DNA from: UBA10649 sp965278945
GTDB lineage: Bacteria; Actinomycetota; Actinomycetes; S36-B12
Length of the DNA stretch: 64,000 bases
Assembly (NCBI GenBank): GCA_965278945.1
Contig: OZ257128.1
Location: forward strand, 1,302,001-1,366,000
Direction of reading: 5' to 3'
Position numbers and translations under genes: made by a program. The notes under the pieces are model-generated. The model did no database searches. It had not been told where the DNA came from and saw nothing but the letters and a program-made list of their open reading frames with translations. Shown here piece by piece: positions 57,429 through 64,000 of this stretch (within the stretch, counting starts at the first letter, position 1; the number at the start of each line of letters is the position of its first letter).

Positions 57429-58343
57429 GTGAGTACTGCAGTACGCGCTCCGCGCTCCGTCACCTTTGGCCAACGTGTCAAGGCGCACGTTGCGCTGACG
57501 AAGCCTCGAATCGTCGAACTCCTGCTCGCCACCGCGCTCCCGACCGCGTTCCTCGCCGCGGGCGGACTTCCGCCGCTGTGGCCGACTGTCGGAGTGCTGG
57601 TCGGCGGAACTCTCGCGGCGGGCTCGGCGAACACCTTCAACAGCGTCTACGACCGCGATATCGACGCACTCATGGGCCGCACGTTCCACCGACCCGCCGC
57701 CATGGGCGTCGTGTCCGCCGGCGCTGGAGTCGTGCAGGGCATGGTCCTTGCCCTCGCCAGCGCGATCGTGCTGATCACGATGGCCAACAGGCTCGCGTCC
57801 GCACTGGCGCTGATCGCTATCGGCTTCTACGCGATCGTCTACACGATGGTTCTCAAGCGGCGCACGTCGCAGAACATCGTCTGGGGCGGTGCCGCAGGCT
57901 GCATGCCGGTCCTGATCGCGTGGGCGGCCATCACCGGGTCGCTGACCTGGACGCCCGTCGTCTTGTTCCTCATCATCTTCTTCTGGACGCCTCCGCACTA
58001 CTGGCCGCTGGCGATGAAGTTCCGCGACGATTACGAGGCCGCTGGCGTGCCGATGCTGCCGGTCGTCGCATCGGAAGCAGTCGTCGCGCGCAGCATCGTC
58101 ATCTACACGTGGGTCATGGTCGCGACGTCGCTCGCGCTCATCCCGGTTGCCCCGATGGGCTGGGTCTACGGAATCGGCGCGGCCATCCTCGGCGCCGCGT
58201 TCCTGACCCAGGCCTACCGCCTTCGCCGCGCCGTCGCCCGGGAAGCTGAGGTCACGCCGACGGCGATGAAGCTCTTCCACTGGTCGATCACGTACCTGTC
58301 GCTGCTGTTCCTCCTCGTCGCGATCGACCCGTTCGTCTTCTAG
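57429..58343 (+). CDS. ctaB: heme O synthase (protoheme IX farnesyltransferase)
   Basis: The 304-residue UbiA-family enzyme farnesylates heme b for cytochrome oxidase. About nine hydrophobic helices are present. The first Asp motif is SANTFNSVYDRDIDALMGRT and the second region FRDDYEAAGVPMLPVVAS, both typical. ALTKPRIVELLLAT near the N-terminus is conserved. GTG 57429 follows TCGGAGGC. Its partner ctaA is 1.2 kb away on the opposite strand. Confidence 0.96.
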   Translation: MSTAVRAPRSVTFGQRVKAHVALTKPRIVELLLATALPTAFLAAGGLPPLWPTVGVLVGGTLAAGSANTFNSVYDRDIDALMGRTFHRPAAMGVVSAGAGVVQGMVLALASAIVLITMANRLASALALIAIGFYAIVYTMVLKRRTSQNIVWGGAAGCMPVLIAWAAITGSLTWTPVVLFLIIFFWTPPHYWPLAMKFRDDYEAAGVPMLPVVASEAVVARSIVIYTWVMVATSLALIPVAPMGWVYGIGAAILGAAFLTQAYRLRRAVAREAEVTPTAMKLFHWSITYLSLLFLLVAIDPFVF

Positions 58344-58348
58344 CCGCG

Positions 58349-58636
58349 ATGCCGCTGACCCTGTGCGTGCTGCTGTGGGCGCACCCGGGTCGTGAGAACC
58401 AGCTCGGCGAGTACGAGGACGCAGTGCTCGCCTTGCTCCCCGCGTACGGCGGGACTGTGGTGTCCAGGGTCCGAAATGCTGAGGCGAACGAGTCAGCAAC
58501 CGAGGTGCAGGTCATCGAGCTCGTGGACGAGGCCGCGCTGGAGAGCTTCATGGCCGATCCGGCCCGCCTAGCACTCGCCCCGCTGCGAGACCAGTCCGTC
58601 GCCCGCACCGAAATCATCCGCGTCACCCGGCTCTGA
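58349..58636 (+). CDS. DUF1330-like small alpha-beta protein
   Basis: A 95-residue protein with a ferredoxin-like (dimeric alpha-beta barrel) pattern: PLTLCVLLWAHPGRENQLGE, ALLPAYGGTVVSRV, then TEVQVIELVDEAALESFMAD and PLRDQSVARTEIIRVTRL. The AYGG turn and the D-P-A-x-x-A-L-A-P end recall DUF1330. It starts 5 bases after ctaB, so the two are probably co-transcribed. The function is unknown. Confidence 0.72.
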   Translation: MPLTLCVLLWAHPGRENQLGEYEDAVLALLPAYGGTVVSRVRNAEANESATEVQVIELVDEAALESFMADPARLALAPLRDQSVARTEIIRVTRL

Positions 58637-58671
58637 CCCCCGCCCCACCAAATCCCGCCCCAACCCTGGAC

Positions 58672-58746
58672 CCACCCCGCCGACCTTGAGGTTCCGCCCA
58701 CTTTCGGGCCGGAAATCTGGGCGGAACCTCAAGGTCGGCGGGGTGG
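58672..58746. repeat. CTTGAGGTT palindrome, copy 1
   Basis: A perfect 29 bp inverted repeat (58672-58700 with 58718-58746) around a 17-base loop; the stem contains GCCGACCTTGAGGTTCCGCC. It lies between the converging DUF1330-like and SBP-like genes. Confidence 0.92.
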
Positions 58747-58782
58747 AAAGTTGGTCGCTCGAGACCGGCTGCGGCCCCTCGT

Positions 58783-58839
58783 CGATCTTGAGGTTGGCGT
58801 GGAAATCAGGGCCTTAGAACCACGCCAACCTCAAGGTCG
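58783..58839. repeat. CTTGAGGTT palindrome, copy 2
   Basis: CGATCTTGAGGTTGGCGTGG (58783-58802) pairs with 58820-58839 with a single G-U. It shares the CTTGAGGTT core with copy 1. Its right arm includes the stop region of the SBP-like gene. Confidence 0.88.
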
Positions 58840-59550
58840 CGCAGGGGTCAGGAGAGCGGGGTCGACACAGTGCCGGGCCATGAGCTCCAGATGTCTGGCC
58901 GATCCGACCAGCTCGTCGAGGACACCGTCCATCGCCGCGCGCAAGGCCCGGTCGCCTCGCCGTACCGAATACGAGCCTGACGGGGCCTGATCCGGATCAA
59001 TCGCCGCGGTGCGGGCGAGGCGCGAATCGCCCAGCTGCTCGAGCAACGCCGCGTTGCCTGCTGCGGTACTCGCTGCAGCGTCGACGCTTCCCGACAACAC
59101 CGCGTCCACGCATGCGCGCTGGTCGCCGAACTCGACGATGCGTTCCGCAGGCACGCCCGCGCGTACCGCCGACTGCGCCTGTACCTGACCGGTCACGACG
59201 GCGATCGTCAACGCCTCCTGCTGTGCGATCGACGCGTAGCCGTCGATCCGGGACGAGTCCTGGGTACGGATGATGAGGCTGTCAGGCGCTCGCCGCACCG
59301 GACGGGTGAAGAGCACGAGGCCGGAACGCTCCGGGGTGATAAACATCGGCACGTTGATGTCCCAGCGCTCATCGCGCAGGCCTGGAATCAGCTCATCGAA
59401 TGACGTCTCCACGAAATGCAGCTCCGGCCAACTAAGGCGTCGCGCGACCTCTGCGAGCAGGTCGATGTCACTGCCCGTCGCCATCCCGCCACGATCGCGA
59501 TAGAAGTACGGGGGCTCGTCAATGAACGCAACACGAAGGACGCGGCTCAC
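58831..59550 (-). CDS. signal-less periplasmic-binding-protein-like domain protein
   Basis: A 239-residue protein of SBP_bac_3 type: VLRVAFIDEPPYFYRDRGGM, GSDIDLLAEVARRLSWPELH, FDELIPGLRDERWDINVPMF and ERSGLVLFTRPVRRAPDSLI, then the second lobe with TGQVQAQSAVRAG and GSVDAAASTAAGNAALL. GTG 59550 overlaps the ctaA stop by 4 bases, which supports it as the start. No signal peptide or lipobox is present, so it appears cytoplasmic. It could sense a small amino-acid-like ligand; no transporter gene adjoins it. Confidence 0.75.
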   Translation of the reverse strand: MSRVLRVAFIDEPPYFYRDRGGMATGSDIDLLAEVARRLSWPELHFVETSFDELIPGLRDERWDINVPMFITPERSGLVLFTRPVRRAPDSLIIRTQDSSRIDGYASIAQQEALTIAVVTGQVQAQSAVRAGVPAERIVEFGDQRACVDAVLSGSVDAAASTAAGNAALLEQLGDSRLARTAAIDPDQAPSGSYSVRRGDRALRAAMDGVLDELVGSARHLELMARHCVDPALLTPARP

Positions 59551-60491
59551 GTCGACGACGACGAACTGACGACGCCGCGGGTGCGGAGCGCTGACGGGAT
59601 GAAGAGCACCGCGACCCAGACCAGGCCCGCGCCGAGGACGTGGATTGTCACCAGCACTGCGGGAAGTCCCGCGAAGTACTGCGTGTAGCCGATGACGCCT
59701 TGGGCGAGGGCGATGCCGAGCAGGATCCAGGTGCGCTTGATCGCCAGTGCGGGGCCGTGGATGACGTACAGGAGGACGAGCAGCCCGACCGTCAGGCCGA
59801 GGAAGAGCAGCACCACATCGGCGTGCAGCCACGAGATCGTTCGCGGGTCGAAGGGATAGCGGTTCTCCGACTTGGCATCGCCGCTGTGCGGTCCGCTTCC
59901 TGTGACGAGGACGCCCAGGACGACGACAAGCGCGCTCACCGCGACCAGCGAGTAGGCGAGCCAGCGAACCCCCGAGGGAACCAAGTGCGCGATGGGTCGA
60001 TCGCCCGCATCGCTCGCGCGAACGACGAGGACCACGCATCCTGCGATGAGCGCCATCGACAGCAGGAAGTGCGCGGACACCGTTGCCGGATGCAGCCCCG
60101 TGAGCACGGTTATGCCGCCGAGGATCGCCTGCGCGAAGGTCCCGACGAACGGAATGAACGCGAGGACGAGGATCGCGGGCCTGGGTTCGAGTCCGGAGGC
60201 CTTGCGCGCCCTTCGGTCCCAGAACGCTGCCGCAATGGCGGCGACGGCGGCGATCACGAGGACGAACGTCAGCATGCGATTGCCGAACTCGATGTACTTG
60301 TGCCAGGACTCCTCCTGGCGTGACACCGGGACATACGAGCCGTCGACGCACTCCGGCCATGTGGGGCAGCCCAGACCCGAGCCCGTCAGCCGCACCACGG
60401 CACCGGTTACGACGATGCCCACCTGAACGACGAGATTCGCGATGAAGACGCCGCGCACCATGGGGGTGCAAGGGCCAGTGGGGGCTCTCAC
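59547..60491 (-). CDS. ctaA: heme A synthase (COX15/CtaA family)
   Basis: The 314-residue membrane protein oxidises heme O to heme A. Eight hydrophobic helices are present; conserved His are in EESWHKYIEFGNRML, GLHPATVSAHFLLS, SWLHADVVLLFLGL and LVTIHVLGAGL. The first loop GSGLGCPTWPECVDGSYVPV has the paired Cys of this family. GTG 60491 follows the ABC permease by 9 bases. It works with ctaB in cytochrome aa3 assembly. Confidence 0.93.
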   Translation of the reverse strand: MRAPTGPCTPMVRGVFIANLVVQVGIVVTGAVVRLTGSGLGCPTWPECVDGSYVPVSRQEESWHKYIEFGNRMLTFVLVIAAVAAIAAAFWDRRARKASGLEPRPAILVLAFIPFVGTFAQAILGGITVLTGLHPATVSAHFLLSMALIAGCVVLVVRASDAGDRPIAHLVPSGVRWLAYSLVAVSALVVVLGVLVTGSGPHSGDAKSENRYPFDPRTISWLHADVVLLFLGLTVGLLVLLYVIHGPALAIKRTWILLGIALAQGVIGYTQYFAGLPAVLVTIHVLGAGLVWVAVLFIPSALRTRGVVSSSSST

Positions 60492-60500
60492 GTTTTCACT

Positions 60501-61229
60501 CTATGACCAGCGAAATGTGCGCGCGGCGACGGTCGTCCCGCCGACGAGCCAGGCGGCAAGCACGAGGATCGATCCAAGGCCGGGGGAGTGGCCGCTGACG
60601 ACGACCTGCGTGAGGGCCTCGGCCAGCGCGCCGCTCGGCAGCCATGGCGCGATGGCGGACAGCGGACCCGGCAATGATGCGGCCGGGATGATCACCCCGC
60701 CGAACAAGATGAGCGCGAGGAACAAGCCGTTGGCGATGGCCAGTACGGCCTCAGCGCGGAACAGCCCAGCGAGAGCCACCCCACAGGCCGCAAACGCTGC
60801 AGTGCCCAGCACGATGAGTAGGGGAACCCACAGCGTCGATGTCGAGGGCCGCCAGCCGATGACGACAGCAACGACTGCGACCACCGCGGCAGACAGCGCC
60901 GTGACGAGCAGTGTGGCCAGTCCCTTGCCGACGAGAAGCTCCACCCGGCTCAGCGGGGTCGTGCCAAGAAAGCGAAGGGCGCCGGACCGACGTTCGAACC
61001 CAGTCGCGATCGCGAGTGAGGTGAAGGCCGCGCTGATCACCGAGACGGTCAGCACCGTGGCGAGAGCCTGGGACACGCGGTTCGCGCCGTACGCGTCGGG
61101 CATCAATGACGTGAGGCCCAGGCCGAGCAGGAGCGCCACGGGAATTACGAACGTGAGCAGGAGCTGCTCTCCGTTGCGCAGAAGCAGCCGGACCTCCCAG
61201 CCCGCCTGCCGCAGTGCGCGAGCGCTCAT
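60501..61229 (-). CDS. ABC-2 type transporter permease
   Basis: A 242-residue membrane protein with six hydrophobic helices (LLLTFVIPVALLLGLGLTSL; ALATVLTVSVISAAFTSLAI; TLLVTALSAAVVAVVAVVIG and others). The cytoplasmic loop ERRSGALRFLGTTPLSRVEL is the ABC-2 signature. ATG 61229 overlaps the ATPase gene by 4 bases. Together they form an exporter of unknown substrate. In many actinobacteria such a pair sits between ctaA and sufR. Confidence 0.88.
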   Translation of the reverse strand: MSARALRQAGWEVRLLLRNGEQLLLTFVIPVALLLGLGLTSLMPDAYGANRVSQALATVLTVSVISAAFTSLAIATGFERRSGALRFLGTTPLSRVELLVGKGLATLLVTALSAAVVAVVAVVIGWRPSTSTLWVPLLIVLGTAAFAACGVALAGLFRAEAVLAIANGLFLALILFGGVIIPAASLPGPLSAIAPWLPSGALAEALTQVVVSGHSPGLGSILVLAAWLVGGTTVAARTFRWS

Positions 61230-62128
61230 GAGCGCGCCTCGACCAGTGCCTGCACGACATCCTCGAGGGATCGCCTGCCAACGATCAGGTTGCTCGTCGG
61301 GATGCCGTTTTGCCCACACCAGCTGGCGACGATCCCGAGGACTGTCGGATCGTTGCCCGCGCTGATGCGGATCGTCCCCTGCGTCTGCTCGTCGATCACG
61401 AGAGATTCCGGGAGCGCCGAGCGCAAAGCGTCGACGTCGACGCCCGCGGGAACCCGAAGCCAGATCGTCTCGGCGTCGCCGACAAGGTCGCTCACGGAGC
61501 CGTGATGCACGTCGCGTCCACTGGCAACGACGACGATCTGGTCCGCGAGGCGTTCGACGTCGTCCATCAGGTGAGTAGTGAGCACCACCGTCGTGCCGCG
61601 GGCCGTGAGCCCGCGAATCAGGTCGTGGAAGGTGCGACGTCCCGCTGAGTCGAGGCCAGCCGTCGGCTCGTCAAGGAAGACGAGATCGGGACGGCCCACG
61701 AGGGCTAGGGCGCACTTCACGCGCTGCTGCTCGCCCCCGGACAGCCGCCGGATCGTCGTGCGAGTCCCCGGATCGATCCCCAGCGCGCTGAGCAGATCGA
61801 CGGGGTCCTCTGCGTGTTCGTAGAGGCCAGCGACATGGCGGACCAGCTCGAGCGGACGGGCCGTCGGATACAGACCGCCGTCCTGGAGCATCACGCCGAC
61901 GCGCGCCCTAAGCGCTGAGCCATCCCTCTCGCCGAGGACGTCGACAGTCCCCGAATACGGGGTGCGGAGCCCGATGCAGGTCTCGACGGTGGTCGTCTTG
62001 CCCGCCCCGTTGGGACCGACGAGGGCGAGGACCTGGCCCGCAGGCGCGGAAAAGGACAGTCCGTCGACCACATTTCGGGCGCCGTAGCGCACGACGAGGT
62101 CGGTCACGAGGACGGCGGGCTGGGGCAC
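61226..62128 (-). CDS. ABC transporter ATP-binding protein (exporter type)
   Basis: A 300-residue CcmA/DrrA-type ATPase. Walker A LVGPNGAGKTTTVETCIG, Q-loop VGVMLQDGGLYP, signature RLSGGEQQRVKCALALVG, Walker B LVFLDEPTAGLDS and switch His TVVLTTHLMDDVERLADQ. The C-terminal ~80 residues are a DrrA-like domain. GTG 62128 is divergent from sufR with only 60 bases between them, so their promoters share the gap. Confidence 0.92.
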   Translation of the reverse strand: MPQPAVLVTDLVVRYGARNVVDGLSFSAPAGQVLALVGPNGAGKTTTVETCIGLRTPYSGTVDVLGERDGSALRARVGVMLQDGGLYPTARPLELVRHVAGLYEHAEDPVDLLSALGIDPGTRTTIRRLSGGEQQRVKCALALVGRPDLVFLDEPTAGLDSAGRRTFHDLIRGLTARGTTVVLTTHLMDDVERLADQIVVVASGRDVHHGSVSDLVGDAETIWLRVPAGVDVDALRSALPESLVIDEQTQGTIRISAGNDPTVLGIVASWCGQNGIPTSNLIVGRRSLEDVVQALVEARS

Positions 62129-62175
62129 GGAGGGAGTGTAGGCGGGGGTCGAGTTGGCGCTCTCGGGTATTTACG

Positions 62176-62189
62176 CAACAATGGTGTTG
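62176..62189. promoter_or_regulatory. possible sufR operator
   Basis: CAACA-ATGG-TGTTG is an inverted repeat that touches the sufR start codon. SufR proteins repress their own suf operon; a site this close to the start fits a leaderless or very short transcript. The role is inferred from position. Confidence 0.4.
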
Positions 62190-62869
62190 TGAAATTCCCC
62201 GGAGAGGCTGCTGAGCGCGTCGCTCGCGCTCTCCTCACCGCGGGACCGTCCACCGCGACCGATCTGGCCGAGTTGCTGGCCATGACTCCCGCGGGCATCC
62301 GGCGCATCCTCGGCGGCCTCATGGACTCCGGGCTCGTCGTCGCCCACGATCGCGCCCCCTACGGCCCTTCCCCGAAGCGCGGACGCGGCCGCCCCAGCAG
62401 CGTGTTCAGCCTGACCCCCCAGGGCCGAGCGGCCTGCGACCAGTCCTACGACGACCTGGCGGTCGAGGCGTTGCGCTTCATGTCTGAGGCCTACGGCCCG
62501 CAGGCGGTCGAGGCCTTTGCCACCCAGAGGGCGAACCGGATGGCGAGCGCGATGGTTCCCGACGGCGCCACCACCGCGTCGCCTCATGAGGTCGCCGCAG
62601 CACTCAGCCTGGCCGGCTACGCAGCGGAGATCACCCCGCTGGGCGGCGTCTCCGTGCAGTTGTGCCAGCATCACTGCCCGGTGGTCGACGCGGCACGCGA
62701 GTTCCCCGTCATGTGCGAGGCCGAGACCACTGCCCTCGGACACGTCCTCGGCACGCACGTCACCCGACTTGCCACGCTCGCCCACGGCGACGAGGTCTGC
62801 ACAGCCGTCATTCCGTTCGATGCCCACACCGTCGCCAGTCGCGACACCCTTGGAAAGGTCTCAGTATGA
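62189..62869 (+). CDS. sufR: Fe-S cluster-dependent suf operon repressor SufR
   Basis: The 226-residue regulator has an N-terminal winged helix (STATDLAELLAMTPAGIRRI) with a basic wing (SPKRGRGRPSSVFSLTPQGR). The C-terminal cluster-binding region has VQLCQHHCPVVDAAREFPVM followed by CEAE, giving Cys-x3-Cys-x13-Cys. With its Fe-S cluster it represses suf genes. GTG 62189 lacks a Shine-Dalgarno, consistent with leaderless translation. Its stop overlaps sufB as ATGA. Confidence 0.94.
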   Translation: MKFPGEAAERVARALLTAGPSTATDLAELLAMTPAGIRRILGGLMDSGLVVAHDRAPYGPSPKRGRGRPSSVFSLTPQGRAACDQSYDDLAVEALRFMSEAYGPQAVEAFATQRANRMASAMVPDGATTASPHEVAAALSLAGYAAEITPLGGVSVQLCQHHCPVVDAAREFPVMCEAETTALGHVLGTHVTRLATLAHGDEVCTAVIPFDAHTVASRDTLGKVSV

Positions 62870-64000
62870 GTACCGCAGCGCAGGAAACCGCAGCGACGAT
62901 CGACGACATCGGTACCTACGAGTACGGGTGGCACGACAAGAGCGACGCTGGCGCTACCGCACGCCGCGGTATCAACGAGGACGTCGTCCGCGACATCTCG
63001 GCCAAGAAGAGCGAGCCCGACTGGATGCTCGAGATGCGCCTGAAGGGCCTGCGCCTGTTCGAGCGCAAGCCCATGCCCACGTGGGGCTCAGACCTCAGCG
63101 GCATCGACTTCGACAACATCAAGTACTTCGTGCGGTCCACCGAGAAGCAGGCCGCGAGCTGGGATGACCTGCCCGACGACATCCGCAACACGTACGACCG
63201 CCTGGGCATCCCCGAGGCCGAGAAGCAGCGCCTCGTGTCGGGTGTCGCGGCTCAGTACGAGTCCGAGGTCGTCTACCACGCGATCCGCGAGGACCTCGAA
63301 GCCGAGGGCGTGCTGTTCCTCGACACCGACACCGGCCTGCGCGAGCACGAGGACATTTTCCGCGAGCACTTCGGCTCGATCATCCCGCCCGGCGACAACA
63401 AGTTCGCGGCGCTGAACACGGCCGTCTGGTCCGGTGGGTCGTTCATCTACGTGCCCAAGGGCGTCAAGGTCGACATCCCGCTGCAGGCCTACTTCCGCAT
63501 CAACACCGAGAACATGGGCCAGTTCGAGCGCACGCTGATCATCGTCGACGAGGGCGCGTACGTGCACTACGTCGAGGGCTGCACGGCGCCGATCTACTCG
63601 AGCGACTCGCTGCACTCGGCCGTCGTCGAGATCATCGTCCGCAAGGGCGCTCGCTGCCGCTACACGACCATCCAGAACTGGTCGAACAATGTCTACAACC
63701 TGGTCACCAAGCGCGCTGTCGCTCAGGCCGGCGCGACGATGGAGTGGGTCGACGGAAACATCGGCTCCAAGGTGACGATGAAGTACCCGGCCGTCTGGAT
63801 GACCGGTGAGCATGCGAAGGGCGAGACCCTGTCGATCGCGTTCGCCGGCGAGGGCCAGCACCAGGATGCCGGCGCCAAGATGGTGCACGCGGCACCCAAC
63901 ACGTCTTCATCGATCGTCTCGAAGTCCGTTGCCCGTGGCGGCGGTCGCACGTCGTACCGCGGACTCGTGCAGATCCTCGAGGGCTCGCACAACTCGCGCA
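62866..64000 (+). CDS. sufB: Fe-S cluster assembly scaffold SufB (partial)
   Basis: About 378 residues are present and the gene runs off the right edge (family length about 470-480). With SufC and SufD it builds Fe-S clusters. Visible features: EYGWHDKSDAGATARRGINE, the EPDWMLEMRLKGLRLFERKP segment, FAALNTAVWSGGSFIYVPKG, YVHYVEGCTAPIYSSDSLHS and MTGEHAKGETLSIAFAGEGQHQ-type beta-helix turns. ATG 62866 overlaps the sufR stop, so the two are coupled. Confidence 0.97.
   Translation, partial: MSTAAQETAATIDDIGTYEYGWHDKSDAGATARRGINEDVVRDISAKKSEPDWMLEMRLKGLRLFERKPMPTWGSDLSGIDFDNIKYFVRSTEKQAASWDDLPDDIRNTYDRLGIPEAEKQRLVSGVAAQYESEVVYHAIREDLEAEGVLFLDTDTGLREHEDIFREHFGSIIPPGDNKFAALNTAVWSGGSFIYVPKGVKVDIPLQAYFRINTENMGQFERTLIIVDEGAYVHYVEGCTAPIYSSDSLHSAVVEIIVRKGARCRYTTIQNWSNNVYNLVTKRAVAQAGATMEWVDGNIGSKVTMKYPAVWMTGEHAKGETLSIAFAGEGQHQDAGAKMVHAAPNTSSSIVSKSVARGGGRTSYRGLVQILEGSHNSR

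Overview
The window is 64 kb of high-GC DNA from an actinobacterium. Markers for this are RbpA, OpcA, WhiA, a SufR-type regulator heading the suf genes, an ANTAR response regulator, and a DNA polymerase I of actinobacterial type. The organism cannot be placed to genus from this sequence alone. Most of the window is conserved chromosomal core. The main exceptions are one integrated element of about 9.6 kb and several families of intergenic palindromes.

Region 1 (1-10695, all + strand): the end of a small hypothetical gene, then alaS, ruvX, mltG, aroE, aroC, aroK, aroB, aroQ, an M24 aminopeptidase, efp and nusB. Most of these genes overlap or nearly touch, and they include five shikimate-pathway genes. 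Region 2 (10698-11627): a small lipoprotein gene flanked by two inverted copies of a ~75 bp sequence, and a tiny membrane protein.

Region 3 (about 11789-21420): an element integrated in the 3' end of a tRNA-Leu(CAA) gene. The 19 bp attachment core is present at both ends, and a tyrosine integrase lies next to the intact tRNA. The cargo is odd: one HK97-type major capsid protein and one tape measure protein are the only recognisable virion genes. With them are a tRNA-Gly-like gene, a probable replication-type gene with iteron-like repeats inside it, small HTH proteins and an 18 bp repeat present three times. This looks like a decayed prophage or a phage satellite.

Region 4 (21514-28465): an ANTAR regulator and a branched-chain amino acid uptake system. 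The substrate-binding protein LivK is encoded in circularly permuted order: the segment normally at the C-terminus comes first. The livHMGF operon faces it on the other strand, and LivH carries an extracytoplasmic beta-sandwich domain at its N-terminus. GTNAC-type boxes resembling GlnR sites precede both transcription units, which suggests nitrogen control.

Region 5 (28489-50765): polA, rpsA, coaE, uvrB, two tandem terC genes, a small membrane protein, a VOC protein and a metallo-hydrolase (these three on the minus strand), uvrA, a Rieske lipoprotein, uvrC, rapZ-yvcK-whiA, the glycolytic run gap-pgk-tpiA, secG and rbpA. Region 6 (50865-57340, minus strand): the oxidative pentose-phosphate operon tkt-tal-zwf-opcA-pgl. 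Region 7 (57429-64000): ctaB, a small alpha-beta protein, a signal-less substrate-binding-like protein behind ctaA, an ABC exporter pair, and divergently sufR-sufB, with sufB running off the window.

Three long perfect hairpins share the stem GAGTGGGCAGTTGT and lie between genes at 23.7, 32.7 and 50.8 kb. Two further hairpins share the core CTTGAGGTT at 58.7-58.8 kb. These are dispersed intergenic palindromes, probably doubling as terminators.
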